A stretch of DNA of 56,601 bases. Origin: an uncultured Bacilli bacterium. GTDB taxonomy: Bacteria; Bacillota_I; Bacilli_A; RF39; UBA660. Made by a program: the position numbers and the translations under genes. Below the pieces are notes generated by a model. It saw only the letters and a list, made by a program, of their open reading frames with translations. It did no database searches and was not told the DNA's origin. Location: assembly GCA_947589495.1 (NCBI GenBank), contig CANQAK010000005.1:1-56601 (forward strand), read 5' to 3'. Shown here piece by piece: positions 15,881 through 24,792 of this stretch (its first letter is position 1; each line of letters begins with the position of its first letter).

Positions 15881-18028
15881 TCAATTTGCTATGTAGAATG
15901 GTTCTAACGTTGTTCCTTTTCCTTTTAATTTAATATCATTTGTTAGATAGAAGACGGGACGAACAGCAACCTTACGTTCTAAGGTGCTGGTGTCGACACG
16001 ACCGTCTACATACACAAACCACGCATCGAAGAAATTAAGGGAGTCATTACGCCGACCCACACGCGACATGGTCCATTCATAATCTGATGTATTTCCATTT
16101 TGGTACATATGCATCCAGCCACTATCTCTACATTTATTATATGAATCTGCTCCTTTAGAATTATGGCAACCATCTTGGTTTGCTTGATAATAATAATCAT
16201 GTAAGTACATTAATCCTATATTGGCTTCTTTTGTATTTGTCCATTTCTCTCCTGTTACTTCTTTCTTATCAGATGTTGTTGGTCCATAGTATTTGGTATT
16301 CATGTCTCCACTTTCTACTTGATATATTTGATTTGCTGTTAATGTTCCTACAAAATTATAATGCATATCTCCATAATACCAGTTCCATTTTTGTATTTTT
16401 CCTTGTATTTCACTATCTAGTGTTTTATAAAATGTTTCATTTAAAGTTGTATATACATCACTTCGAGGCCATTCTGGACATCCACTACTTCCACAATAAG
16501 AATCATCATAACGTCCGCTCCATGCATATGTACTTGTTCCGTTGTTCGTAAATTTTGTTTGCTTTATTACTTTGATATTTCCTTCTGGAGTTATTCCTAT
16601 GATTCGGTACATATTGTCATCATAACCATTATTTTTTGCATCACATCCATTTGTTCCTACTTCTTTTAAGCATATATAGTTTTTTACTTTATTTTCTTTT
16701 AATTCATCTGCTCCTTGGTAACGGTACATTCCTCCAACTAAAGTTTTACTTAACGCATCTGTAGTATCTTCTAATCTTAATGTATTTTCTTGATCTGTTG
16801 GTATTACTTCTGTTAATGTATATGGATCTTCTACTGTTCCACTTCCATATAATGTTATATTACTTTTTAAATAGAATACTGGGCGAAGCGCAATAGCACC
16901 TACCAAGGAGCCGTTGGTGATTTCACCGTCCGTATCCACATACCATCTCCAGAAGAGAACAGAGTTATAATTACCCCGACCAACACGCGTCATGGTCTGT
17001 TCTCTTGCCTCATTTCCAGATGTTGTTATTCCATTATTTTTTATGTGCATCCAACCATTATCTTTACATTTTTGATACGAATCTTTTCCTTTTGCATAAT
17101 GACAACCATCTTCGTTTGCTTGATAATAGTAATCATGTAAATATATTAATCCTATATTAGCTTTTTCATTCATTTGAGTCCAGCTTTCATTTGTTACTTC
17201 TGCTGTATTACTTGATTTATGTCCATAGTATTTTGTATTTTTTGCTCCTGTTTCTACTTGGTATATTTCATTTGCACTTAATGTCCCTACAAAATCATAA
17301 TGCATATCTCCATACCACCAGTTTTGTGGTTCTATTTTATTTTTTATTTCTTCATTTAATGAATTGTAAAATGTGGTATTTAATGTTGTATATAATTCAC
17401 TTTCTGGCCATTCTGGACAACCATCTGTTCCACATGTTGAATCGCTATCATTTGAGTTCCATGCATAATTTCCTATACTTGTTTGTTTCATGACTTTTAT
17501 ATTTCCATTCTCTGTGATTCCTATAATCCTATACATTTCATCACTTTGACTTGAACATTTTCCTTCGAAACATAAATAGTTATCTACATCTGGTCCTTGG
17601 TAACGATACATACCTCCTACAGGATTAATACTTAATCCACTGCTCTTTTTTAATTGTTCTATTAATTCTTTTGCATTATTCTTATCAAAATATAAATAAC
17701 AATATGATGTTTTATTTGTAGTAAGAGTTACTTTGTTACTATCTGAATCATATGTTAAGCTGTTTTCTATTTTTTCTCCATTATTATCCATACATCCAGA
17801 TAATTTTTCATTATAGAAATAATCTTCAGGCCATTCATTAGAGTTACTTACTTCATATTCTCCACTATCATTTTGAAGCATTATTGCAAACATATTATTT
17901 TTTTCTACTTCTTTTAAACTAACTGTATCTAATGTTGCATTTACCGATTTATTTTTTCTTATAAAAACTATACTTGTTGTTAATATTAATAATAAAATTA
18001 TTGTTGTAATAAATATTTTCTTTTTCAT
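15881..18028 (-). CDS. Membrane-anchored surface protein with duplicated domain and two variable segments (cassette B)
   Basis: About 715 residues from the ATG at 18028, which has GGAAAG upstream; an earlier in-frame start would run through the operators and is rejected. After an N-terminal anchor helix and the segment SVNATLDTVSL shared with the cassette A protein, a domain of roughly 270-300 residues occurs twice. Each copy has GGMYRYQG, MYRIIGIT.EGNIKV, WYYGDMHY or similar, IGLMYLHDYYYQAN and a closing RPVFYL. Each copy ends in a GC-rich variable segment (residues about 346-387 and 654-695). Only the terminal one is followed by the conserved 3' element. Likely exported and displayed; the ligand is unknown. 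Confidence 0.78.
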   Translation of the reverse strand: MKKKIFITTIILLLILTTSIVFIRKNKSVNATLDTVSLKEVEKNNMFAIMLQNDSGEYEVSNSNEWPEDYFYNEKLSGCMDNNGEKIENSLTYDSDSNKVTLTTNKTSYCYLYFDKNNAKELIEQLKKSSGLSINPVGGMYRYQGPDVDNYLCFEGKCSSQSDEMYRIIGITENGNIKVMKQTSIGNYAWNSNDSDSTCGTDGCPEWPESELYTTLNTTFYNSLNEEIKNKIEPQNWWYGDMHYDFVGTLSANEIYQVETGAKNTKYYGHKSSNTAEVTNESWTQMNEKANIGLIYLHDYYYQANEDGCHYAKGKDSYQKCKDNGWMHIKNNGITTSGNEAREQTMTRVGRGNYNSVLFWRWYVDTDGEITNGSLVGAIALRPVFYLKSNITLYGSGTVEDPYTLTEVIPTDQENTLRLEDTTDALSKTLVGGMYRYQGADELKENKVKNYICLKEVGTNGCDAKNNGYDDNMYRIIGITPEGNIKVIKQTKFTNNGTSTYAWSGRYDDSYCGSSGCPEWPRSDVYTTLNETFYKTLDSEIQGKIQKWNWYYGDMHYNFVGTLTANQIYQVESGDMNTKYYGPTTSDKKEVTGEKWTNTKEANIGLMYLHDYYYQANQDGCHNSKGADSYNKCRDSGWMHMYQNGNTSDYEWTMSRVGRRNDSLNFFDAWFVYVDGRVDTSTLERKVAVRPVFYLTNDIKLKGKGTTLEPFYIAN
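15944..16069 (-). other. Candidate DGR-type variable region B2 (C-terminal)
   Basis: 126 bp, 63 G or C (50%). It aligns without gaps to B1 (16868-16993). After CGG the codons are CGT AAT GAC TCC CTT AAT then TTC TTC GAT, all ending in C or T, as expected if a template of AAY codons had its adenines randomised. It lies about 60 bp before the stop and the conserved 3' element, the usual position of a retroelement variable region. Confidence 0.6.
16868..16993 (-). other. Candidate DGR-type variable region B1 (internal)
   Basis: 126 bp, 60 G or C (48%). After CGG the codons are GGT AAT TAT AAC TCT GTT then CTC TTC. Over codons 7-29 I count 15 first-position, 10 second-position and 5 third-position differences from B2, the reverse of purifying selection. 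It lies in mid-protein, far from a 3' element, so it may be a duplicated, no longer active copy or be served by homology alone. Confidence 0.58.
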
Positions 18029-18048
18029 ATTTGACTTTCCAATCTTAT

Positions 18049-18068
18049 ATACAATAGATATTTTGTAT
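18049..18068. promoter_or_regulatory. Operator B1
   Basis: ATACAA-N8-TTGTAT inverted repeat, 20 bp, between the surface protein start codon and its -10 box. Confidence 0.75.
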
Positions 18069-18077
18069 CTTAAGTTG

Positions 18078-18106
18078 ATTATACAAAACTTATTTTGTAT
18101 TGTCAA
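18078..18106 (-). promoter_or_regulatory. Promoter of surface protein B, overlapping operators
   Basis: Minus strand TTGACA (18101-18106), 17-bp spacer, TATAAT (18078-18083): a perfect consensus promoter. Operator B2 fills the spacer. On the plus strand TTGATT (18075-18080), 17 bp, TATTGT would drive the repressor, so the two promoters lie back to back over the same operator. Confidence 0.82.
18081..18100. promoter_or_regulatory. Operator B2
   Basis: Palindrome ATACAAAACTTATTTTGTAT, the most symmetrical of the three, in the promoter spacer. Centre 32 bp from B1. Confidence 0.8.
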
Positions 18107-18125
18107 TACAAAGCTTTAGTTGTAT
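18106..18125. promoter_or_regulatory. Operator B3
   Basis: ATACAAAGCTTTAGTTGTAT, again ATACAA-N8-TTGTAT, centred 25 bp from B2 and just upstream of the -35 box. Confidence 0.75.
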
Positions 18126-18151
18126 GAGAATTTTTGTTAAAGGTGATATTT

Positions 18152-18385
18152 ATGAATATTAATAGAATAAAAGAAATAAGAGAAGATAGAGATCTATATC
18201 AAAAAGATGTTGCTAATGCTTTAAAAATAAAACAACAACAATACTCAGAGTATGAAATAGGTAAAAGGCTAATTCCAATTAATTATTTAAGTGATTTAGC
18301 TGATTTTTATGATGTATCAATAGATTACTTATTAGGTAAAACTGATGAAAGAAAGCCTTATCCAAAAAGTAAATTAATGAAATAA
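18152..18385 (+). CDS. Small XRE/Cro-CI type repressor (cassette B)
   Basis: A 77-residue protein from the ATG at 18152, which has AAAGGTGA upstream. The helix-turn-helix covers residues about 4-60 (IKEIREDRDLYQKDVANALKIK, QQYSEYEIGKR), then the family motif VDYLLGKTDERKPYPKSK. It is a paralogue of the cassette A repressor, but the recognition helix differs, which matches the different operator sequence (ATACAA against TAGGTAA). It should repress the divergent variable surface protein gene and itself. A terminator follows and converges with the ABC exporter operon. Confidence 0.88.
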   Translation: MNINRIKEIREDRDLYQKDVANALKIKQQQYSEYEIGKRLIPINYLSDLADFYDVSIDYLLGKTDERKPYPKSKLMK

Positions 18386-18392
18386 AATGTAA

Positions 18393-18425
18393 AAGGAAGA
18401 AGTTTTTAAGCTTCTTCCATTTTTT
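18393..18425 (+). terminator. Terminator of repressor B
   Basis: GGAAGAAG / CTTCTTCC stem with an 8-base loop, then ATTTTTT. It overlaps the end of the convergent ABC transporter gene. Confidence 0.8.
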
Positions 18426-20211
18426 CAAATTGACTATTATATAATTCAGCATATTTACCATTAAGTTTTAATAATTCTTCATGAGAACCTTGTTCTACTA
18501 TATTACCTTCTTGCATCATTAATATTAAATCAGCATTTTTAATAGTGGATAATCTATGAGCAATAATAAATGATGTTCTTCCTTCAGTTAATTTATCCAT
18601 CGCTTTTTGAACTAATTCTTCTGTTCTTGTATCAACACTACTAGTGGCTTCATCTAAAATTAAGAAAGGGGCATCTTTAACCATACCACGAGCAATAGTT
18701 AACAATTGTTTTTGTCCTGAAGATAATGTTTCATTATCACTAAGTATTGTATTATAACCTTTAGATAAAGATTTAATATAATGATGTAATCCCACTATCT
18801 TACATACTTTTTCTATTTCTTCATCAGTAATATTACTTTTATTATATTTAATATTTTCTTTTATAGTACCTTCAAAAACCCATGTATCTTGTAATACCAT
18901 AATAAATAAATCATGAATATTTTTTCTAGTTAAATTTTTAGTAGATACACCATCAATTTTAATATCACCATCTACTATATCATAGAATTTCATTAACAAG
19001 TTAACCATTGTTGTTTTACCAGCTCCCGTTGGTCCTACTATGGCTATTTTATCCCCTGGATTAACTTTAACATTAAAATCTTTAATTATTGTTTTATCTT
19101 TATCATAACCAAATTTAACATGTTCAAAAACAATTTCTCCTTTAACATTATTTTTGTTTAGTGACTCTTTGATTCCATCTTCACTACTCATTTCTTCTTC
19201 ATCTAAAAATTCAAATACTCTTTCAGATGCAGCAGCACAAGATTGAAGACTTGATAAAGATTGAGCAATTTGTGATAAAGGTTGAGTAAATAAACGAATA
19301 TATAACATAAATGCTACTATTACACCAAAATCAATAATATTGTTCATAGTTAGTAGAGCTCCTACTACACATACACAAACATAACCAAAGTTACCAATAA
19401 ATCCCATAAATGGATGCATTAACCCTGATAAAAATTGTCCTTTTCTTACATCATCAAATATTTTATCATTAACATTATCAAAAACTTCTTCAGCTTCTGT
19501 AATACCATTATAAACTCTTACTATATTGTGTCCAGAATACATCTCTTCAATATGACCATTAAGTTCACCAATTTCATCTTGTAATCTATCAAAATATTTT
19601 TGACTTTTACTAATAACAAAAATCATAAAAGCAAACCCAATTAAACTAGAAAGTATTGCAGTAAGTGCCATAATACCATTAGTTATAAACATCATAAATA
19701 CTGATCCGATTAAAAGAGTTATGGCACTTACTAACGTACCTAAACTTTGATTTAATGTCATACTTAAAGTATCAACATCATTCGTTACTCTTGATAAAAT
19801 ATCTCCATAACTATTTTTATCAAAATATTTTAAAGGCATATTATTAATTTTTTCACTAATTTCTTTTCTTAATTGTTTAGAAAACTTATTAGTAACTACA
19901 GCCATAATAAATTGTTGTAAATAACCAAAGATAGCACTTACAATATACATTATTAATAATATTAAACTAATTTGTTTAATTTTAGTCATATTTATACCAT
20001 TAAATAATCCTTCAGTAATTAAATTAGTTATTTCTTTTAATTTATCAGGACCTATTATTGATAAAATAGAACTAATCATCGCAAGAATAACCGCTACTAA
20101 AACAGGAATAAAATAAGGTTTACAATAATTTATTAATGTTTTCATAGACTTTTTAAAGTCTTTAGCTTTTTCATTATTTTGTCCTGGCCCTCTTCTTCTA
20201 CCATGGTTCAT
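18406..20211 (-). CDS. ABC exporter half-transporter (consensus-site subunit)
   Basis: A 601-residue type IV ABC exporter half: about six membrane helices in residues 40-320, then an ATPase domain. Walker A is GPTGAGKTT, the signature is LSSGQKQ in place of LSGGQ, and Walker B LILDEATSSVD keeps the catalytic glutamate. Together with the next protein it should form a heterodimer of the LmrCD / TM287-288 kind, exporting drugs, lipids or peptides. The start codon shares one base with the stop of the upstream partner gene (TAATG), so the two subunits are coupled in translation. The substrate is unknown. Confidence 0.92.
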   Translation of the reverse strand: MNHGRRRGPGQNNEKAKDFKKSMKTLINYCKPYFIPVLVAVILAMISSILSIIGPDKLKEITNLITEGLFNGINMTKIKQISLILLIMYIVSAIFGYLQQFIMAVVTNKFSKQLRKEISEKINNMPLKYFDKNSYGDILSRVTNDVDTLSMTLNQSLGTLVSAITLLIGSVFMMFITNGIMALTAILSSLIGFAFMIFVISKSQKYFDRLQDEIGELNGHIEEMYSGHNIVRVYNGITEAEEVFDNVNDKIFDDVRKGQFLSGLMHPFMGFIGNFGYVCVCVVGALLTMNNIIDFGVIVAFMLYIRLFTQPLSQIAQSLSSLQSCAAASERVFEFLDEEEMSSEDGIKESLNKNNVKGEIVFEHVKFGYDKDKTIIKDFNVKVNPGDKIAIVGPTGAGKTTMVNLLMKFYDIVDGDIKIDGVSTKNLTRKNIHDLFIMVLQDTWVFEGTIKENIKYNKSNITDEEIEKVCKIVGLHHYIKSLSKGYNTILSDNETLSSGQKQLLTIARGMVKDAPFLILDEATSSVDTRTEELVQKAMDKLTEGRTSFIIAHRLSTIKNADLILMMQEGNIVEQGSHEELLKLNGKYAELYNSQFEKMEEA

Positions 20212-21974
20212 TATTTATCACCTTCTTCTAATTCACTTTGCGATAATTGAGATAAAGCAATTTCTTTATAAACTTTACAATTTTTTAATAATTCTTTATG
20301 TGTACCCATTCCTACTACTTTACCTTCATCAATAACTAAAATTTTATCAGCTTCTTTAATCGTACCTATTCTTTGAGCTACAATTAAATTAGTAGCATCT
20401 TTAGTATATTTTTTTAATTCTTTTCTTAAAGTAAAATCTGTTTTATAATCAAGTGCACTAAAAGAATCATCAAATATATATATTTCTGGCTCACGAGCAA
20501 TCGCTCTTGCAATAGCTACTCTTTGTTTTTGACCACCAGAAATATTAGTACCACCTTGAGAGATGCTTGCATCATATGTTCCTTCCATTTTAGAAATAAA
20601 TTCAGTTCCTTGTGCAACATCTATTGCTTCTTTTATTTTTTTATCATTAGGTTTTTTACCATCATTCATTCCATAAGCAACATTTTCTTTTATAGTACCT
20701 CTAAAAATAACAGCTTTTTGTGATACATATCCTAATATATTATTTAAAGATTCAATTTTATAATCTTTAACATTTACACCATCTACTAATACTTCTCCTT
20801 CAGTTGCATCATAAAATCTTGGTATTAAATTAATTAATGTTGATTTACCTGAACCAGTTGAACCAATAAATGCCACTGTCTCTCCACGATTTGCTTTAAA
20901 TGAAATATCATGTAACATATATTCTTCAGCATCTGGATATTTAAAAGATACATGTTTAAATTCTACTGTTCCAACTTCATTACCTTTTGTAACAGTACCA
21001 TCTTTAATTTTTTCATCTGTTTCTAAAACTTCTAAAATTCTTTTAGCTGATACAGATGCTCTTGGATAAATAATAAATATCATTATTAACATCATAAAAG
21101 ACATAAGTACTTGCATAGCATAAGATGAAAATACAACCATATCACTAAATAAAGATATTTTATCCATCATATTAGCTTTATCTATTAATATTGCTCCAAT
21201 AAAATAAATAGCTAAAGATAAAGTTGTCATTACAAGTGACATTACTGGAGATAATATTCCCATTGTTTTTTGATTAAATAATTGAACATTTTTTAATTCT
21301 TCATTAGCGTGTTCAAATTTCTTTTGTTGATAATTTTCAGCATTAAACGCTCTTATTACACGAATACCAGTTAAATTTTCTCTAGTAATTCTATTTAAAT
21401 TATCAGTTAATTTTTGAACAATTTTAAATTTAGGGAATACTAATAACATTAAAATAACTATTGTAATTAGTAAAACTACTACCCCAATAAGAGTAGCTAA
21501 ACTCCATGTTAAATTTTTACCTGTTATTTTAACAATAGCCCACGTAGCCATAATCGGAGCTTTAATAATTGCTTGTAAACCCATACCAATAAGCATTTGT
21601 ACTTGGGTAACATCATTAGTAGTTCTAGTTATTAAACTACTAGTAGAAAAATTTTTAATTTCTTCTGTACTAAATTTTCCAACTTTAGAAAAAATTTCTC
21701 TACGAATTATTTTACCAAAATATGCTGCTACATATGCTGCAAAATAGCCAACAACAAATGACGCCACTAAACTTCCTAGGGCACAGGCTACCATGTAGCC
21801 ACCTTCTTTTAGAATGCTAGACATAGTACTGCCTTCAGTTTGAACTAAAACAGTAATTTCCGACATATAATCAGGTATTTTTAATTCTAAAAATACATTT
21901 ATAGAAATAAAAATTACACATATAAGTGCATATATTAATTGTTTTTTCCCCATTTTTTTAAATAACTTAAACAT
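20211..21974 (-). CDS. ABC exporter half-transporter (degenerate-site subunit)
   Basis: A 587-residue partner of the protein above. It has six membrane helices followed by an ATPase domain with Walker A GSTGSGKST, intact signature ISGGQKQR, and Walker B IYIFDDSFSALD, where the catalytic glutamate is replaced by aspartate. In heterodimeric exporters such as LmrC and TM287 this is the usual non-hydrolysing site, while the signature motif of this subunit completes the active site of the partner. First gene of the pair, with AGAGGAG before the ATG. Confidence 0.92.
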   Translation of the reverse strand: MFKLFKKMGKKQLIYALICVIFISINVFLELKIPDYMSEITVLVQTEGSTMSSILKEGGYMVACALGSLVASFVVGYFAAYVAAYFGKIIRREIFSKVGKFSTEEIKNFSTSSLITRTTNDVTQVQMLIGMGLQAIIKAPIMATWAIVKITGKNLTWSLATLIGVVVLLITIVILMLLVFPKFKIVQKLTDNLNRITRENLTGIRVIRAFNAENYQQKKFEHANEELKNVQLFNQKTMGILSPVMSLVMTTLSLAIYFIGAILIDKANMMDKISLFSDMVVFSSYAMQVLMSFMMLIMIFIIYPRASVSAKRILEVLETDEKIKDGTVTKGNEVGTVEFKHVSFKYPDAEEYMLHDISFKANRGETVAFIGSTGSGKSTLINLIPRFYDATEGEVLVDGVNVKDYKIESLNNILGYVSQKAVIFRGTIKENVAYGMNDGKKPNDKKIKEAIDVAQGTEFISKMEGTYDASISQGGTNISGGQKQRVAIARAIAREPEIYIFDDSFSALDYKTDFTLRKELKKYTKDATNLIVAQRIGTIKEADKILVIDEGKVVGMGTHKELLKNCKVYKEIALSQLSQSELEEGDK

Positions 21975-22092
21975 TATAACTCCTCTTTCTAGTCATTATA
22001 TGATTTTATCAACATTTAAAATATATTTCAACTAATTTCAAACATTCCTATATTTTATTATCAAAATGTGATAATTTTATGAAATTTGCTAT

Positions 22093-22114
22093 AAAAAAAG
22101 TAGTTAATACTACT
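22093..22114 (-). terminator. Terminator of the Ca-type P-ATPase gene
   Basis: AGTAGT, loop ATTA, ACTACT on the minus strand, followed by seven Ts. It overlaps the last codons of the ATPase gene. Confidence 0.82.
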
Positions 22115-24731
22115 TATGTCTTTTAAATTTAAAATATTTGTATATTTCTACTATATATAATATAGAAAAAGCAAGTAAAAATAAAATAATTAAATGAAGA
22201 AAAGGAACACTTCTAATTTGTAATAAATTATTAAATAAAGGTATTTCCATAACCAATATTTGTAGTATTAAAGTTACAAATACTCCATAAAATATTAATT
22301 TATTATTTTTAAAAGGTATTTCTAAAATACTTTTACTTTCACTACGACAATTAAAAACATGAATGTTTTGAATAAAAACCATTAAAGCCATTATATAACT
22401 TCTAGCTACAACTACATCATAATTTAAAACTCTTAATAAATATATCCAAACCATAAAGACTATCACACTAATAGAAAAAGCTGAAAATAATATTTCACTT
22501 ATTAATTCTTTATTAAAAAGTGGTTCTTTAGGACTTCGTGGTTTTTTAGTCATAATATCTTTTTCACTTTTTTCAAACGATAAAGAAAAATCTTGTATTC
22601 CATCAGTAACAACATTAAGCCAAAGTAAATGAATTGCTAAAAGAGGCATAGGTAGATTAAAAAGTAGCGAAAAGGCAAAAAATAAAACTTCTGCAATACC
22701 ACAAGAAATTAAAAAATATACTATTTTTCTTATATTATCATAAGCACATCTACCTTCAATAATACCTGTAACAATTGATTTAAAACGATTATCTAAAATA
22801 ATCATATCAGATGCATCCATAGCAATATCAGTTCCACTACCCATAGCAATACCAATATTTGCAGCTTTTAAAGCTGGGGCATCATTTACTCCATCACCAG
22901 TAACAGCTACAAACTCGCCATTTCTTTTTAAAGATTCTACTATTTGTAATTTTTGTATTGGGCTTACGCGTGAAAAAACTCTTTTATTAGAAATATATTT
23001 ATCAAACTTTTTTTCACCCATTTCATAATACTTTAATAACTCTTCTCCATCTGTAACTAAATTATAATCATTTACTAAATTTAATTCTTTAGCAATAGAA
23101 AATGCTGTTAAAGGATGATCACCAGTAATCATTAAAACTTTAATACCAGATTTTTGACAATTAAGTATTGAAGATATTGTATCTTCTCTAATGGGATCTA
23201 TAAATCCTGTTAATCCCATAAAACATAATTTTTTAATATCTTCTTTAGTATAATTATCTTTTCTTTTAACTTCTCCTTTAGCTAAAGCTATTACTCTATA
23301 ACCATCTTTAGCTAAATATTCATATTGTTTATCTAAATAATCAGTATTTATTTTTTTGGAACACAAATTAATTTTATTACAAAATTTTTTAATAACCTCT
23401 AATGATCCTTTAACGGTACAATATACTTTATTATTTTCTTCATAAAATATAGCAGAATATTTATTATCTGATTCATAAGGTATTGTTGCCAATACCTTTA
23501 TATCATCTTTATTTATTTTTAATTTTTTACCTAATACTAAAAAAGCTAAATCTATAGAATCTCCACCCATTTTATTACCATTAATAAAAGCTTCATTATT
23601 AATAATACCTAATTTAGCAATCTCTTCAGCATAAGATATATTTTCTCCGATAACTTTTCCTTTAGTACTGTAACCAGTACCTGTTACTTGATATTCCATA
23701 TTATTAGGTAAAAGAATTTTTTTCAAAGTTTGTTCATTAACCGTTAAAGTACCTGTTTTATCTGAAGCAATAACTGTACAACTTCCTAAAGCTTCTACTG
23801 CATTTAATTTTCTTACAACAACATTTTTCTTAGACATTTTATTAGATGCTATAGTTAATGCCATAGTTAATGCTAATGAAAGCCCTTCCGGCATAGCAGA
23901 TACTGATAAAGCAATGACTGATAATAATATCTCGTTAGTAGGTACCCCTTTCATTGCAAGTAGAATAATTAAAATAAAAGCAATTAAAACAATTAAAATA
24001 ATTATTTCTTTAGAAAATTTCTCAATTCTAATCGTTAATGGAGATTTTTCTTCTTCTGTATTATTTATTGTATTAGCTATTTTACCTATTTCTGTATCTA
24101 AAGAAATAGCTACTACGATACCTTCTGCTCTTCCACTAAGTATATTAGTACCTGCAAATAACATATTAGTTTGTTCATTTATTAAAGCTTTTTCTTTATC
24201 AATTATTAGATTATTTTTTGGAACACTTGTACTTTCACCCGTTAAAACTGATTCATCAACACATAAATTTTGTGATTCTACAACTCTTATATCAGCACTA
24301 ATTTGATTACCAGATTCCAGTAATACATAATCCCCTACTACTAAATTTGAAGAATCAATTTCTTCTTTTTTACCATTTCTTATTACTTTAGTTTTTATAC
24401 TTACTAAATTTTCTAAAGCTTCCTTAGTTTTATTAGCTTTATTCTCTTCAAATGTTCCCATTAAAACATCCATTAAAATAATAATTAAAATAGCTAAAGC
24501 ATCTACTACTTCACCCACTATAAAACTAATTAAAACAGTAATTAATAATAAAATAACTATAGGACTTTTAAATTCACTAAAAAATATTTTTAAAATACTA
24601 TCTTTTTTCTTTTTAGGAATAATATTTTTTCCATAAATTTTTCTTCTTCTTAAAACTTCTTCATCTTTAAGACCATATTCATTTGTATCTAATTCTTTTT
24701 GAATTTCTTGAATACTTTTATTATAATACAT
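22110..24731 (-). CDS. P2-type cation ATPase, probably Ca2+ exporter
   Basis: An 873-residue P-type pump of the PacL/YloB/PMR1 group. The cation N-terminal domain (residues 1-60, QKELDTNEYGLKDEEVLRRR) is followed by the membrane motif PEGL in helix M4, the phosphorylation site SDKTGTLT, the hinge GDGVNDAPAL, and the helix M6 motif NVVTDGIQD with the cation-binding Asn and Asp. These M4 and M6 residues favour Ca2+, though Mn2+ is possible. About ten membrane helices are expected. It is monocistronic with a terminator at its end. Confidence 0.92.
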   Translation of the reverse strand: MYYNKSIQEIQKELDTNEYGLKDEEVLRRRKIYGKNIIPKKKKDSILKIFFSEFKSPIVILLLITVLISFIVGEVVDALAILIIILMDVLMGTFEENKANKTKEALENLVSIKTKVIRNGKKEEIDSSNLVVGDYVLLESGNQISADIRVVESQNLCVDESVLTGESTSVPKNNLIIDKEKALINEQTNMLFAGTNILSGRAEGIVVAISLDTEIGKIANTINNTEEEKSPLTIRIEKFSKEIIILIVLIAFILIILLAMKGVPTNEILLSVIALSVSAMPEGLSLALTMALTIASNKMSKKNVVVRKLNAVEALGSCTVIASDKTGTLTVNEQTLKKILLPNNMEYQVTGTGYSTKGKVIGENISYAEEIAKLGIINNEAFINGNKMGGDSIDLAFLVLGKKLKINKDDIKVLATIPYESDNKYSAIFYEENNKVYCTVKGSLEVIKKFCNKINLCSKKINTDYLDKQYEYLAKDGYRVIALAKGEVKRKDNYTKEDIKKLCFMGLTGFIDPIREDTISSILNCQKSGIKVLMITGDHPLTAFSIAKELNLVNDYNLVTDGEELLKYYEMGEKKFDKYISNKRVFSRVSPIQKLQIVESLKRNGEFVAVTGDGVNDAPALKAANIGIAMGSGTDIAMDASDMIILDNRFKSIVTGIIEGRCAYDNIRKIVYFLISCGIAEVLFFAFSLLFNLPMPLLAIHLLWLNVVTDGIQDFSLSFEKSEKDIMTKKPRSPKEPLFNKELISEILFSAFSISVIVFMVWIYLLRVLNYDVVVARSYIMALMVFIQNIHVFNCRSESKSILEIPFKNNKLIFYGVFVTLILQILVMEIPLFNNLLQIRSVPFLHLIILFLLAFSILYIVEIYKYFKFKRHK

Positions 24732-24792
24732 ATCTTAGTCATTCCTTTTACATTAATATAAGATTAACATAAATTATTTTATTTGAAAATAC

